Assembly: GCF_000168975.1 (NCBI RefSeq)
Contig: NZ_AAUW01000013.1
Location: 1-64,000 of the forward strand
From: Roseibium aggregatum IAM 12614
GTDB lineage: Bacteria > Pseudomonadota > Alphaproteobacteria > Rhizobiales > Stappiaceae
Reading direction: 5' to 3'
Length of the DNA: 64,000 bases
Part shown: positions 53,402 through 62,957 of the stretch, piece by piece
Position numbering within the stretch: the first letter of the stretch is position 1
Layout of the letters: each line of letters starts with the position of its first letter
Position numbers and translations under genes: made by a program
Notes under the pieces: generated by a model
Seen by the model: the letters and a program-made list of their open reading frames with translations, nothing else
Databases searched by the model: none
What the model was told of the DNA's origin: nothing

Positions 53402-54796
53402 TCAGGAAAGCTTGGCGGATTTCGCGCCGAATTCCTTCGGCGCATCCTCATCGAGGAGGTCTTCCGACTGGGCTGCTCTTCTTTCCTGGTCGACCTGCTT
53501 TTCAAGGTCCCTGTCAGCTTCCGTATCGTTCAGCACTTCTTCCACCATTTCGGGGAAGACGGTCTCTTTGCTGGCGATTTTCCGTTGCTCCCGATCCGGC
53601 CGCCCCCTGTCTGCCAGGAGGTTTTCCAGAGCAGGCGCATCATCGAAGCGCAGCCGGTAGATGGGTTCGGGCAGGGAGAAGCCGTTTGCTTCAAGCGCAA
53701 GCTTGACGAGGCGCATGGCCTCGGACCGGGCTTTCTGGAAATCGGTGCGTGTCTGGTCGATCCAGCCGACGAAGCTCAGGACAACGTTGGAATCCCCCAA
53801 TGCCTCGATCCAGGCATCGGGAGAAGGTTCTTCAAGAATGAACCCCTGACGGCGAAGCGTGTTCAGGCCGACATCCAGCGCCTTGTCCAGATTGCTGTCC
53901 GCATCGACACCCAGTTCGAACACGAAGCGCCGCCGTGGATTTGTGGAGAAATTGACTAGCGTGCTCTTGAAGACGATCGCGTTGGGGATGCGGATGTGGT
54001 TTCCATCCTTTTCCATCAGGATCGTGGCACGAGACGTGAGGCTGATGACATAGCCCTCATACCCTTCGATCCTGACGAAGTCCTTCGGATTGAACGGCTG
54101 CCGGATGCTGAGCATGATACTGGCGATGTAGTTTTCGACCGTGTCGCGCACGGCAAAACCAACCGCCAGGCCCACGATACCCGCTGCACCGAGCAACGTG
54201 CCGATAACGGCGGTTGCCCCAAGCACATCGAGCGCTAGCACGATGCCGATCGTGAAAAACAGGATCCTGATCAGCTGCCGGACGAGATCTGCAATGAAGG
54301 CATTGGGGGTCAGCTTGTTCCAGGGCCATTCAAGCCGTGCAATCAGCACGCCGGCTGCACTCGCCAGCAGCCAGACAAGCAAGGCAACCAGCGCAAGCGG
54401 CAGATAGTTCGCAGCCTGGGACAGACGCGCCTGCAACCGCTCGTAAACCGGAACAAGGCGTTCCTCCAGCGCGGTTTCTTCAGTGAGATTGTTCTGGACC
54501 GCAACAACGCCGTCCACGCGGCCGGCAAGCTCTTCGGCTTTCGTGGCAAGAACGGCCTCGGTCACCGTACCATTCAGATTGACCACACCCGATTTTACCG
54601 AGACGGAAATTCCGGCAAGCCCGTCCAGTTCATCAAAAATGTCGTTGATACGCTGCTCTATCGCCTGATCTTCACCGGCACCGGGCATCGCGGTGATGGC
54701 GCCGGCCTTATTTTCCGTTTGCGACAACACAGGCAGTGCCCCTGGCAGGGACAAGACCAGGGCGAGAAGGAAGGATTGCAACAGTCTGGAAATCAT
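53402..54796 (-). CDS. MscS family mechanosensitive channel with BON domain
   Basis: A 464-residue channel releasing solutes on hypo-osmotic shock. A signal peptide (MISRLLQSFLLALVLSLPGA) is followed by a periplasmic BON domain (AIEQRINDIFDELDGLAGIS, then VSVKSGVVNLNGTV), then three helices and the MscS pore helix GIVGLAVGFAVRDTVENYIA and beta domain. ATG 54796 is preferred to 54832, where 12 charged residues would precede the signal. C-terminal 100 residues are acidic and coiled. Convergent with DUF1206. Confidence 0.9.
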   Translation of the reverse strand: MISRLLQSFLLALVLSLPGALPVLSQTENKAGAITAMPGAGEDQAIEQRINDIFDELDGLAGISVSVKSGVVNLNGTVTEAVLATKAEELAGRVDGVVAVQNNLTEETALEERLVPVYERLQARLSQAANYLPLALVALLVWLLASAAGVLIARLEWPWNKLTPNAFIADLVRQLIRILFFTIGIVLALDVLGATAVIGTLLGAAGIVGLAVGFAVRDTVENYIASIMLSIRQPFNPKDFVRIEGYEGYVISLTSRATILMEKDGNHIRIPNAIVFKSTLVNFSTNPRRRFVFELGVDADSNLDKALDVGLNTLRRQGFILEEPSPDAWIEALGDSNVVLSFVGWIDQTRTDFQKARSEAMRLVKLALEANGFSLPEPIYRLRFDDAPALENLLADRGRPDREQRKIASKETVFPEMVEEVLNDTEADRDLEKQVDQERRAAQSEDLLDEDAPKEFGAKSAKLS

Positions 54797-54980
54797 GACG
54801 GCCTTTCCGCGCTTGCGCCCGGCTGCCGTCATTACAAGGGTTTCCGCGCGCGATAGACTTCGACGCTAGCACAACGCGCCCAGGGCGTTCAGGTTCCCGC
54901 GCAAGGATCGATAAATTCAGATCCATTGCCGGATCTGACCAACCTCGCACACAGCCCAGGGCCTCGACCCGATGTTCGGT

Positions 54981-56405
54981 TCAAGCCATCCCTGCAATTG
55001 CGCTGGCAAACTCCCTGGCCGAGAAGGGCTCGAGATCGGCAACCCCTTCGCCGACACCGATGAAATGAACCGGCATGGCGTGCTTGGCGGCAATTGCCAC
55101 CAGGATGCCGCCGCGCGCCGTGCCATCCAGCTTCGTCATCACCAGACCGGTCACACCGGCAACCTTGCCGAAGATTTCGACCTGATTGAGCGCGTTCTGT
55201 CCGGTCGTTGCGTCCAGCGTCAGCAGAACCGTGTGCGGAGCTTCCGGATCGTGTTTCTTGATCACACGGATGACCTTTTCCAGCTCATCCATCAGCTCCG
55301 CCTTGTTCTGCAGCCGCCCGGCGGTATCGACCAGAAGCACATCGACGCCCTTGGCCTTTGCTTCCTTCATCGCGTCATAAGCAAGTCCGGCGGCGTCCGC
55401 GCCGGTGTCGCGCGCAATCACTTCAGCGCCCGTGCGCTCACCCCAGATCTTCAACTGTTCCACTGCGGCGGCCCGGAAGGTATCGCCGGCGGCAAGCATG
55501 ACGGTCTTGCCTTCGGAACGCAGCTTTTGCGACAGCTTGCCGATGGTGGTGGTCTTGCCGGTGCCGTTGACCCCGACCATCAGAACCACATGCGGTTTCT
55601 TGCCGGTATCTAGGTCTAGCGGCCTGGCAACGGGCGCCAGAACTTTCTCGACTTCTTCCGCCAGGATCGCCCGGACTTCCTCCGGCGAAATTTCCTTGTT
55701 GTACCGCCCGTCGGACAGCCGGTCGGTGATCGCCATCGCCGTGTCGACGCCGAGGTCGGCCTGGATCAGGATATCTTCCAGCTCCTCCAGCATGGAGGCA
55801 TCCAGCTTGCGCTTGGTGAAGATCGAGCTGATGCCTTCGGTAAGCGATGCGGAAGAGCGGGAAAGACCGTTCTTCAGCCGCTGAAACCAGGACAGCTTCG
55901 GTTCTTCGGCAGCGGGCGCGGCGGGCGCAGGTGCGGCAACAGGCTCTTGCGCGGGAGCGGGCTCGACGACCGGATCTGGAACACTTGCCGGTTCAGGCGT
56001 ATGTGCTTCGGGTGCAGGTGTTTCGTGCGCTGGCGTTTCCGGCACTTCCGGCTGAACTGCTTCCGGCTCCTCTGCAGGCGGTTCAGTCGTTTCCGTCTCC
56101 AGGGGCTCGACGTCGTCGGAACCGATATCGGTGGACGGAATGTCTTCTGGCTGCAGCACCGGTTTCATCGGCGACAGTTCGGGCGCGACACCCGGCGAGA
56201 CGTCCATCGAAAACGGCTGGAACGGCTCGTTCATCGCGGCAACGGGGCGAACCTCCATCTCCACGTCGAGCGCCGGGTCCTCGTCCTGAGGCTCTGCGGA
56301 TGCTGCTTCCTGTGCCGCATCTTCGGCGGCCGGAACGGCCTCGTCTTCCGGTTTGCTTTTGCCGCCGAAGAGACGTCCAAGAAAGCCGCGCTTTTTCTCG
56401 CTCAT
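54981..56405 (-). CDS. ftsY: Signal recognition particle receptor FtsY
   Basis: A 474-residue SRP receptor targeting ribosomes to the membrane. A Pro/Glu/Ala-rich acidic region (about 20-170) precedes the NG domain: GVNGTGKTTTIGKL (P-loop), DTAGRLQNK, TKLDGTARGG. N-terminal KKRGFLGRLFGGKSK may bind membrane. Minus-strand partner of mtaB and dapF upstream but separated by a 265-base gap with a palindromic repeat. Confidence 0.96.
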   Translation of the reverse strand: MSEKKRGFLGRLFGGKSKPEDEAVPAAEDAAQEAASAEPQDEDPALDVEMEVRPVAAMNEPFQPFSMDVSPGVAPELSPMKPVLQPEDIPSTDIGSDDVEPLETETTEPPAEEPEAVQPEVPETPAHETPAPEAHTPEPASVPDPVVEPAPAQEPVAAPAPAAPAAEEPKLSWFQRLKNGLSRSSASLTEGISSIFTKRKLDASMLEELEDILIQADLGVDTAMAITDRLSDGRYNKEISPEEVRAILAEEVEKVLAPVARPLDLDTGKKPHVVLMVGVNGTGKTTTIGKLSQKLRSEGKTVMLAAGDTFRAAAVEQLKIWGERTGAEVIARDTGADAAGLAYDAMKEAKAKGVDVLLVDTAGRLQNKAELMDELEKVIRVIKKHDPEAPHTVLLTLDATTGQNALNQVEIFGKVAGVTGLVMTKLDGTARGGILVAIAAKHAMPVHFIGVGEGVADLEPFSAREFASAIAGMA

Positions 56406-56480
56406 GAACCTGCCTTAAAAATTCTGCCCGTTACTGCGTTCTTAAACTGTCGGCATCCGCCGCCAAAGCCAAACCCTGAA

Positions 56481-56585
56481 CCTCATCCTGAGGAAGCGCT
56501 CCGCGCTGTCTCGAAGGATGGGCCACTTGCGCCGAGATTGCCGCCCATCCTTCGAGACGGCCCTTCGGGCCTCCTCAGGATGAGG
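56481..56585. repeat. Palindromic repeat of the CCTCATCCTGA family
   Basis: CCTCATCCTGAGGA (56481-56494) pairs with TCCTCAGGATGAGG (56572-56585). Inner arms GTCTCGAAGGATGGGC (56508-56523) and GCCCATCCTTCGAGAC (56543-56558) are perfect. It fills the gap between mtaB and ftsY. Confidence 0.88.
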
Positions 56586-56670
56586 GTTACATTGCAATTC
56601 GCCCCGGCTTCAATTCAATCAGACACACACCACAGGATAGCCCGTCACCACCCGAACCCTAAACCGTGCC

Positions 56671-57939
56671 TCAGGCAGCCCTGGAGAGGGCTTCGCCCAG
56701 AAGATGGCGACCGGTGTGGCCGACAATTCTGGTTTCGACAATCTCACCGGCCGTGCCGCCGCCCAACTCGACCTGGGTGAACTGTTCCGTGCGGCCAAGG
56801 CCTTCCTTCTCGATCAGGACCGGACGGGTCTTGCCGACCTCGGCCTGAAGATGCCGGACCAGAGCTTCCTCACCCTTGGCCCTGAGGCGCGCACCGCGCT
56901 CCTTCACGACGTCACGCGGCAACTGCGGCATACGCGCCGCCGGCGTACCCTTGCGCGGGGAGAACGGGAAGACATGCAGATGCGTCAGGTCGCATTCGTC
57001 GACGATCCTCAGCGAGTTCTGGAACATCTCCTCGGTTTCCGTTGGGAAGCCGGCAATGATGTCCGCGCCGAAAACCATGTCCGGCCGCAGGCGGCGTACC
57101 TCCTCACAGAAGCGGATCGTATCGGCGCGCAAGTGGCGCCGCTTCATTCGCTTCAGGATCATGTCGTCACCCGCCTGCAGTGACAGATGCAGATGCGGCA
57201 TCAGCCGCTCGTCTTCTGCAATCACCCGCATCAGGTCGTCATCGGCCTCGATGGAATCGATGGAAGACAGCCGCAGGCGCTTCAGCTCGGGAACCATCTT
57301 CAGGATCTTCGCCGACAGCGTCCCCAGCTTGGGGGTTCCCGGTAAGTCGGCCCCATAGGAGGTGATGTCGACCCCTGTCAGCACGATCTCGTTATAGCCG
57401 TTGCCGACAAGGCGCTTAATCTGGTCGATGACCACGCCCATCGGCACGGACCGGGAATTACCCCGGCCATAGGGGATGATGCAGAAGGTGCAGCGGTGAT
57501 CGCAGCCGTTCTGGACCTGCACGAACGCCCGCGCGCGGCCCGTGAGGCCGTCGATCAGGTGACCTGCGGTCTCCTCGACACTCATGATGTCGTTGACGCG
57601 CACCTTCTCGGTTTCGGAAACGCCGAAAGCGGCAACGTCCTGATAGGACTTGCGCTCCAGCTTTTCCGTGTTGCCGAGCACCAGATCCACCTCCTCCATG
57701 GAAGAGAAGGTCTCGCTTTCCGTCTGCGCGGCGCAACCGGTGACGATCACCCTTGCGTTCGGATTGTCGCGCTTGGCCTTGCGCACGGCCTGGCGGGCCT
57801 GGCGAACAGCCTCGCCGGTGACGGCACAGGTGTTGACGAGGATGGCGTCCTTGAGCCCGGCAGCCTCCGCCTCGCGCTTCATGACTTCCGACTCGTAAGC
57901 ATTGAGCCGGCAGCCGAAGGTGACGACATCGATGCTCAT
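56671..57939 (-). CDS. mtaB: tRNA t6A37 methylthiotransferase MtaB
   Basis: A 422-residue radical-SAM enzyme adding a methylthio group to t6A37 of tRNA. The first cluster uses Cys10, Cys38 and Cys69, and the radical-SAM cluster is CDHRCTFC with Cys146, 150 and 153. The TRAM-like end carries LIEKEGLGRTEQFTQVEL. ATG at 57939 overlaps the dapF stop by four bases (ATGA). The frame upstream lies inside dapF. Confidence 0.95.
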   Translation of the reverse strand: MSIDVVTFGCRLNAYESEVMKREAEAAGLKDAILVNTCAVTGEAVRQARQAVRKAKRDNPNARVIVTGCAAQTESETFSSMEEVDLVLGNTEKLERKSYQDVAAFGVSETEKVRVNDIMSVEETAGHLIDGLTGRARAFVQVQNGCDHRCTFCIIPYGRGNSRSVPMGVVIDQIKRLVGNGYNEIVLTGVDITSYGADLPGTPKLGTLSAKILKMVPELKRLRLSSIDSIEADDDLMRVIAEDERLMPHLHLSLQAGDDMILKRMKRRHLRADTIRFCEEVRRLRPDMVFGADIIAGFPTETEEMFQNSLRIVDECDLTHLHVFPFSPRKGTPAARMPQLPRDVVKERGARLRAKGEEALVRHLQAEVGKTRPVLIEKEGLGRTEQFTQVELGGGTAGEIVETRIVGHTGRHLLGEALSRAA

Positions 57940-58847
57940 GACGCGGCTCCAGCCGCCAACGGCACGTCGCCCGCGGCGGTCTTGCGCCAGGCCAGCGTAT
58001 CGAGATCGACCTCGCCTTCGAATTCCACTTCCGTCAGACCGCTCATCAGCACATGGTTGTCGCTCTCGCGCCATTCGATCCCGATGGGGCCGCCCGGCAG
58101 ATGGATGGTGGTCTTGCGGCTTGTCCGGCCATCGCGCGCGGCGGCAACGCCGACCGCACACGCCGCGGTGCCGCAAGCCAGCGTCAGGCCGACGCCGCGT
58201 TCCCAAACCTTCACCCGGATCTGATCGGTATCGAACACATGAGCCAGCGAGATGTTGGCGTATTCGGGGAAAATCGGATGATGTTCCAGCAAGGGGCCGA
58301 CCCGCTCAAGCTCATAGGCTTCCACGTCATCGACCCAGAAGATCGCGTGCGGATTGCCCATGTTGACGACGGCCGGCGTGTGCAGGATCGGATCGTCGAT
58401 CGGCCCGATCTGGAGTTCGATCGCACGGGTGTCGGCGAATTCTTCCGCCAGCGGAATTTCGTTCCAGGCAAGCCGCGGCACGCCCATGTCGACGGTCACG
58501 CTGCGCGGTCCGTCTGCATCGAACGCATGCAACAGCCCGGCGCCGGTCTCGATGGTGACGAGATCCTTGCCGGCTTCCTCCATCAGCAGACGGCCGATGC
58601 AACGCGTGGCGTTGCCGCAGGCCGACACCTCGCTGCCATCGCGATTGTGAATGCGCATGAAGGCATCGACACCCAGCGAGGACCGTTCAACGGTGATCAT
58701 CTGGTCGAAACCGATGCCCGTCTCACGATCGCCCAGTGCGGCAATGGCTTCGGGGGCCAGACGCAGCGGGTTTTCACGCGCATCCCAGACCACGAAATCA
58801 TTGCCAAGGCCGTTCATCTTCAAAAAGGGTCTGGTTTCAGACGCCAT
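57936..58847 (-). CDS. dapF: Diaminopimelate epimerase
   Basis: A 303-residue cofactor-free racemase making meso-diaminopimelate for lysine and peptidoglycan. The two catalytic cysteines are in SACGNATRC (Cys77) and TLACGTAACAVG. The start MASETRPFLKMNGLGNDFVV is well placed. Stop overlaps mtaB by four bases. The 285 bases upstream hold no gene and should contain the operon promoter. Confidence 0.96.
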   Translation of the reverse strand: MASETRPFLKMNGLGNDFVVWDARENPLRLAPEAIAALGDRETGIGFDQMITVERSSLGVDAFMRIHNRDGSEVSACGNATRCIGRLLMEEAGKDLVTIETGAGLLHAFDADGPRSVTVDMGVPRLAWNEIPLAEEFADTRAIELQIGPIDDPILHTPAVVNMGNPHAIFWVDDVEAYELERVGPLLEHHPIFPEYANISLAHVFDTDQIRVKVWERGVGLTLACGTAACAVGVAAARDGRTSRKTTIHLPGGPIGIEWRESDNHVLMSGLTEVEFEGEVDLDTLAWRKTAAGDVPLAAGAAS

Positions 58848-59132
58848 ACCGGTCGCACTTCTTCAAAGCTTCAAGGAAAAGCGTCCGCCATCTTGCGGAC
58901 ATTTGCCCCTATATGGCGGAAATCACCTCAAATTACCAGTGGGACAGGCCGTCATCGCAGATATGCGTAAACGGAAAGAGCCGTCTGATAACCCCCTTGT
59001 TCGTCTTTACAGGGATTGACCCTGCAATCCGTGCCGCGGCCTGTCAAAACCGGAAGGGTCCGGAAAAACAAACGGCGACGCGGCAGCAATGCCAAAGTGG
59101 AGCCAAGGCAGGACGCGATGTGTTGGTGCCCC

Positions 59133-60026
59133 TTAAAGGGTCGCCGCGTTGAACGTTTCACAGGCGTTGAGGTCGCCGGACTGGAAGCCCTTCCGGAACC
59201 AGCGGGCGCGCTGCGCCGAAGTTCCGTGGTTGAAGCTTTCCGGCACAACATAGCCCTGAGACTGACGCTGCAGGGTATCGTCGCCGATCCGGCTCGCCGC
59301 GTTCAGAGCCTCGTCGATATCGCCTTCCTCGACAAAGCCTTTCTGGCGGGCGGCGTAATGCGCCCAGATACCGGCGTAACAATCGGCCTGCAGTTCGACA
59401 CGCACGGACAGGGCATTGCCTTCCGCCTGGCTGAGCGTGCGCCGGGCCTTGTGGAACTCCGGCAAAACGCCGAGCACGTTCTGAATATGGTGGCCGACTT
59501 CATGCGCCAGCACATAGGCCTGCGCGAAATCGCCGGGCGCATTCAGCTGGCTTGCCAGCTCCTGATAGAAGGAAAGATCGATATAAAGCTTGCTGTCGGC
59601 CCCGCAGTAGAACGGACCGGTGGCCGCGCTGGCATATCCGCAAGCCGAAGACACCGACCCGGAAAACAGCACCAGGGTCGGTTCCGGATAGTTTGCCCCG
59701 CCATTTTCGAAGATCTGGCCCCAGGTGTTTTCGGTATCCGCCAGAACGACGGAGACAAATTGGGCCGTTTCCTGGTCCGCGGCACTGCGTGGAGCCTGGG
59801 TCTGGTACGACGTGGTGTCGTATCCACCCCCGCCATCCAGTTGGCCGAGCAATGCCAGGGGATTGATGCCGGTCAGCCAGGCAATGCCGAGCACGATCAA
59901 AAGGCCCGTCAAGCCGATACCACCACCGGCTCTCATCCGGCGACCGCCAACGCGCATGCGCGGCCTCCCACCCATTGAACGCCTGTCTTCAACGTTGCTG
60001 CTGCCGCGGCGGCCTTTCCAGCGCAT
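59133..60026 (-). CDS. YpfJ-type neutral zinc metalloprotease
   Basis: A 297-residue zinc protease of the YpfJ family. One N-terminal transmembrane helix (GIGLTGLLIVLGIAWLTGI, about residues 35-53) and the zinc motif HEVGHHIQ near residue 194. RMRVGGRRMRAGGG before the helix is basic, consistent with inside topology, and SQGYVVPESFNHGTSAQRAR at the end is a family signature. Physiological substrate unknown. Confidence 0.93.
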   Translation of the reverse strand: MRWKGRRGSSNVEDRRSMGGRPRMRVGGRRMRAGGGIGLTGLLIVLGIAWLTGINPLALLGQLDGGGGYDTTSYQTQAPRSAADQETAQFVSVVLADTENTWGQIFENGGANYPEPTLVLFSGSVSSACGYASAATGPFYCGADSKLYIDLSFYQELASQLNAPGDFAQAYVLAHEVGHHIQNVLGVLPEFHKARRTLSQAEGNALSVRVELQADCYAGIWAHYAARQKGFVEEGDIDEALNAASRIGDDTLQRQSQGYVVPESFNHGTSAQRARWFRKGFQSGDLNACETFNAATL

Positions 60027-60247
60027 GTTTTGATCGTCTCCGTGAACCTAAGCTTCGGTCATAACAGACAAGACAGCGGAAACCTATGCGGTTGGCCGCA
60101 GTCCCTGCCTGTGAGAAACTTTCCGAAAACGCGGCAAGGCGCATTCGGTTGCCCCTGATACCAACGTAATCGTGATGCCGGTTACAGAGTTCACGGTCAG
60201 ACCCGCCTAAGATTGCGTCTGAGGGGCAGTTATGAAGGATAACGATC

Positions 60248-60733
60248 ATGCCCGACGTAAACGCTCAACAGGCGCAACGCCTGATCAATTTCGCCACTGA
60301 GAGACTGGGCCGGGTTGAAGGCGACGGCCAGTGCTGGACCCTGGTCGACAACGGTTTCCGGCACGTCGGCTTCATCAAGCCGGCCTCCACCTATGTCTGG
60401 GGACGGGTGATCAGCAACCTGTCCGATGCTCGTCCGGGCGACGTCTTCCAGTTCACCCGCTTCGAAGTCACGGTCCGTGTAACGCAGCCCGACGGCAGTT
60501 GGGAGGAGCAGACGATGTCCCGCGGCGAACCGCGGCACACGGCAATCCTGGAAAGTGTCAACGGCAACAGGGCGACCTTCCTGGAAAGCAATGTGACGGA
60601 CGACCAGACCGTCAAACGCAACGGTTTCGGCATTCGCACGGCAACCACGACCGACGACGCCGGTGTCAGGACCTCGATCACGGTCAGCGGCAGCTTCGTC
60701 ATCTACCGGCCGCAGGCCCCCGCCAACCCGTAA
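60248..60733 (+). CDS. Hypothetical protein, possible NlpC/CHAP-like fold
   Basis: A 161-residue protein with no signal peptide. GDGQCWTLVDNGFRHVGFIK (near residue 26) and PRHTAILESVNGNRATFLES (near 98) give a Cys early and a His on a following strand, the order seen in NlpC/P60 and CHAP cysteine peptidases. The match is weak and no further catalytic residue can be claimed. ATG at 60248 after AAGGATAACG. It is convergent with the L,D-transpeptidase. Confidence 0.6.
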   Translation: MPDVNAQQAQRLINFATERLGRVEGDGQCWTLVDNGFRHVGFIKPASTYVWGRVISNLSDARPGDVFQFTRFEVTVRVTQPDGSWEEQTMSRGEPRHTAILESVNGNRATFLESNVTDDQTVKRNGFGIRTATTTDDAGVRTSITVSGSFVIYRPQAPANP

Positions 60734-60765
60734 GCCGGCGTTGAACGCCGGTCCTGATACCCAGC

Positions 60766-61305
60766 TCAGGTGCGGATCACCATCTCCGCACCAAGGCTGA
60801 CGTTTTGAAGGATCAGGCGCATGTGCTCCGGCGAAACGGCGACACAGCCTTCCGTCGGCGAATACCCTTCCCGGGCGATGTGAAAGAAGATCGCGCTGCC
60901 TTTTCCCTTCACTGCGGGGTCCAGGTTGCAATCCAGAACAACGACGATGTCGTAGAGCCTGTCGTCGCGCCACATCTTCTCGTGGCCGACCGGAAAAGGC
61001 AGTTGCACCGGCCTGTTGTAGCGACGGTGGCCAGGGTCGTCACACCAGCCGGACGTCGGCGACAGCGGTTCGGCCGGCAGCAGCGTTGCGGGCGGCAGCC
61101 CCCGGTCCGGGCGATAGTAGACGTGCAGCAAGGCAAAACGGCCCGCAGGCGTGCCACCATCGCCTTCACGCTTGCGCATGACGATGCCCGACCGGCCGAG
61201 CGCACACGGGACCGTGATCTCCCCGAGACGGAGAACGCCCCGTCTCCGGTCCAGCGGTGAAGCATGAACTTCCAGCTTTCCCGCCGATTTTTTCAAGGTT
61301 TTCAT
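60766..61305 (-). CDS. L,D-transpeptidase (YkuD-like) family protein
   Basis: A 179-residue protein with catalytic motif HIAREGYSPTEGCVAVS: His142 and Cys154. The canonical SHGC is TEGC here, as in the YafK-like and ErfK-type shorter enzymes. The N-terminal half (GRSGIVMRKREGDGGTPAGR) is typical of the type. No signal peptide from ATG 61305. Long frames upstream run antisense to the response regulator. Substrate may be peptidoglycan or another cell-envelope polymer. Confidence 0.85.
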   Translation of the reverse strand: MKTLKKSAGKLEVHASPLDRRRGVLRLGEITVPCALGRSGIVMRKREGDGGTPAGRFALLHVYYRPDRGLPPATLLPAEPLSPTSGWCDDPGHRRYNRPVQLPFPVGHEKMWRDDRLYDIVVVLDCNLDPAVKGKGSAIFFHIAREGYSPTEGCVAVSPEHMRLILQNVSLGAEMVIRT

Positions 61306-61497
61306 GGTTATGCCCGTTCTGCCTGACCGCTCCGCCGGTCTTCTTGATAAACCACCCCTAAACCCCGCGTGAAGAAGAATTGACGCGGCACCGCTTGTGC
61401 GCGAACAATTTCCCACGCACATAGGAGCAGGAACGCGCTTGTGTCCTTTGCACAAGTCGCCGTGAAAAGATGTTGGATTTTGGCGAGGAACGCGACG

Positions 61498-62181
61498 ATG
61501 ACCGCTCGCACGATTTTGATTGTCGATGACGATAACGAACTGCGTGAAGCGCTGGTGGAACAGCTTTCGCTTTACGATGAATTCGAGACGATCCAGGCGG
61601 ATTCGGCCACGTCCGGAATTGCCATGGCCAAGGAAGAACACGTCGACCTGCTTCTGATGGACGTTGGCCTGCCCGACATAGACGGCCGCGAGGCGGTCAA
61701 ACTGTTGCGCAAGGGCGGTTTCAAGGCCCCGATCATCATGCTGACCGGCCATGACGGCGACAGCGACACGATCCTGGGACTTGAGGCCGGTGCAAATGAT
61801 TATGTCACCAAGCCGTTCAAGTTTGCCGTGCTTCTGGCCCGCGTGCGGGCGCATCTGCGTCAGCATGAACAGAGTGAAGACGCCACCTTTGCCATTGGCC
61901 GCTATTCCTTCCGGCCCGCTGCCAAGGTGATGCAGGACGACAGCGGTTCCAAGGTCCGGCTGACGGAAAAGGAAACCTCCATCCTCAAATTCCTCTACCG
62001 CGCCGGTGAAAAGCCCGTGACCCGCGACGTGCTGCTGCACGAGGTCTGGGGCTACAATTCCGGGGTGACCACCCACACGCTGGAAACCCACATTTACCGC
62101 CTCAGGCAGAAAATCGAGCGTGACCCGTCCAATGCGGAGCTTCTTGTCACAGAAGCCGGTGGATATAAGCTTGTGCCCTAA
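61498..62181 (+). CDS. OmpR-family response regulator
   Basis: A 227-residue two-component regulator. The receiver domain has TILIVDDDNE, phosphoacceptor Asp in LLLMDVGLPD (about residue 52), the Thr in IMLTGHDGD and Lys in VTKPF. The C-terminal winged helix (LTEKETSILKFLYRAGEKPV, then LLHEVWGY, ETHIYRLRQKIE) is standard. ATG at 61498 follows GAGGAACG. No histidine kinase is next to it. The gene for a cyclic-nucleotide-binding protein follows by 25 bases, so the two are probably one operon. Confidence 0.92.
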   Translation: MTARTILIVDDDNELREALVEQLSLYDEFETIQADSATSGIAMAKEEHVDLLLMDVGLPDIDGREAVKLLRKGGFKAPIIMLTGHDGDSDTILGLEAGANDYVTKPFKFAVLLARVRAHLRQHEQSEDATFAIGRYSFRPAAKVMQDDSGSKVRLTEKETSILKFLYRAGEKPVTRDVLLHEVWGYNSGVTTHTLETHIYRLRQKIERDPSNAELLVTEAGGYKLVP

Positions 62182-62206
62182 CCGGTAATCGGCGTATTTC
62201 TTGGGC

Positions 62207-62713
62207 ATGAGCCTTGCCCAAGACATTGCGATTCTCAAACAAATCCCGACGCTTTCGGATTTTCAGGACGATCAGCTTCGTTTGCTCGCCTTCAGCGCCG
62301 AAAGCATGGATTACAACCGTGGTCAGCGCCTGTTCGATCAGGGCGACCGCGCCGATGGCGGTTTGGTAATCACCAGCGGCACGGTCAGCCTGCAGACCCG
62401 GACCAAGGACGGTTTTGAGGAAATCGAGCGTGTCGGTCAGGGGACGCTCTTGGGCGAGACGGCTCTTCTTGCGGAAAACAAGCGCCCCTGCCGGGCAGAA
62501 GCTGTCGACGGCGTGCGCATCATCCGCATTCGCCGGGCTCTGTTCAAACGCATGATCCAGGAATTTCCGGAACTCGCCCAACGCCTGCTCGACCAGCGCG
62601 CCCAGCAGTTCCGCGAAACGGTTTCGGCCCTCAAACCCATCGGCGAGAAGATGGCTGAACTGGAACAGATCAACGCTGAACGCCGCGTGCGCGACGACGA
62701 AAAACAGTCGTAA
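62207..62713 (+). CDS. Cyclic nucleotide-binding domain protein
   Basis: A 168-residue single cNMP-binding fold: FDQGDRADGGLVITSGTVSL (about 45-64), GQGTLLGETALLAENKRPCR (about 85-104, the phosphate-binding cassette), then a helix of Arg/Glu. No helix-turn-helix follows, so it is a sensor without DNA-binding domain. The usual Arg of the cassette is at RPCR. ATG 62207 preferred over TTG 62201. Downstream of the response regulator. Confidence 0.85.
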   Translation: MSLAQDIAILKQIPTLSDFQDDQLRLLAFSAESMDYNRGQRLFDQGDRADGGLVITSGTVSLQTRTKDGFEEIERVGQGTLLGETALLAENKRPCRAEAVDGVRIIRIRRALFKRMIQEFPELAQRLLDQRAQQFRETVSALKPIGEKMAELEQINAERRVRDDEKQS

Positions 62714-62957
62714 GGCGAAAGTCCCGATATCGCTCGTTGGGCAATTCAAACAGCTAAAACAGACCTGGCCCTGAGCAAATCTGCGGTTTTTCAAGGGAAA
62801 ATCGGTTCCCTTCGCCGTCGTTGCCGGACTTGATCCGGCAAGCCATACCGTGACCTTGCCACACTGCCAAGCGCATCAGCAGGGAAAGGTGATAGGCATG
62901 GATCCCATTGTAGAGCCATGGGATGACAATGGTTGAACCGAAGGAATGGGCGTTATT

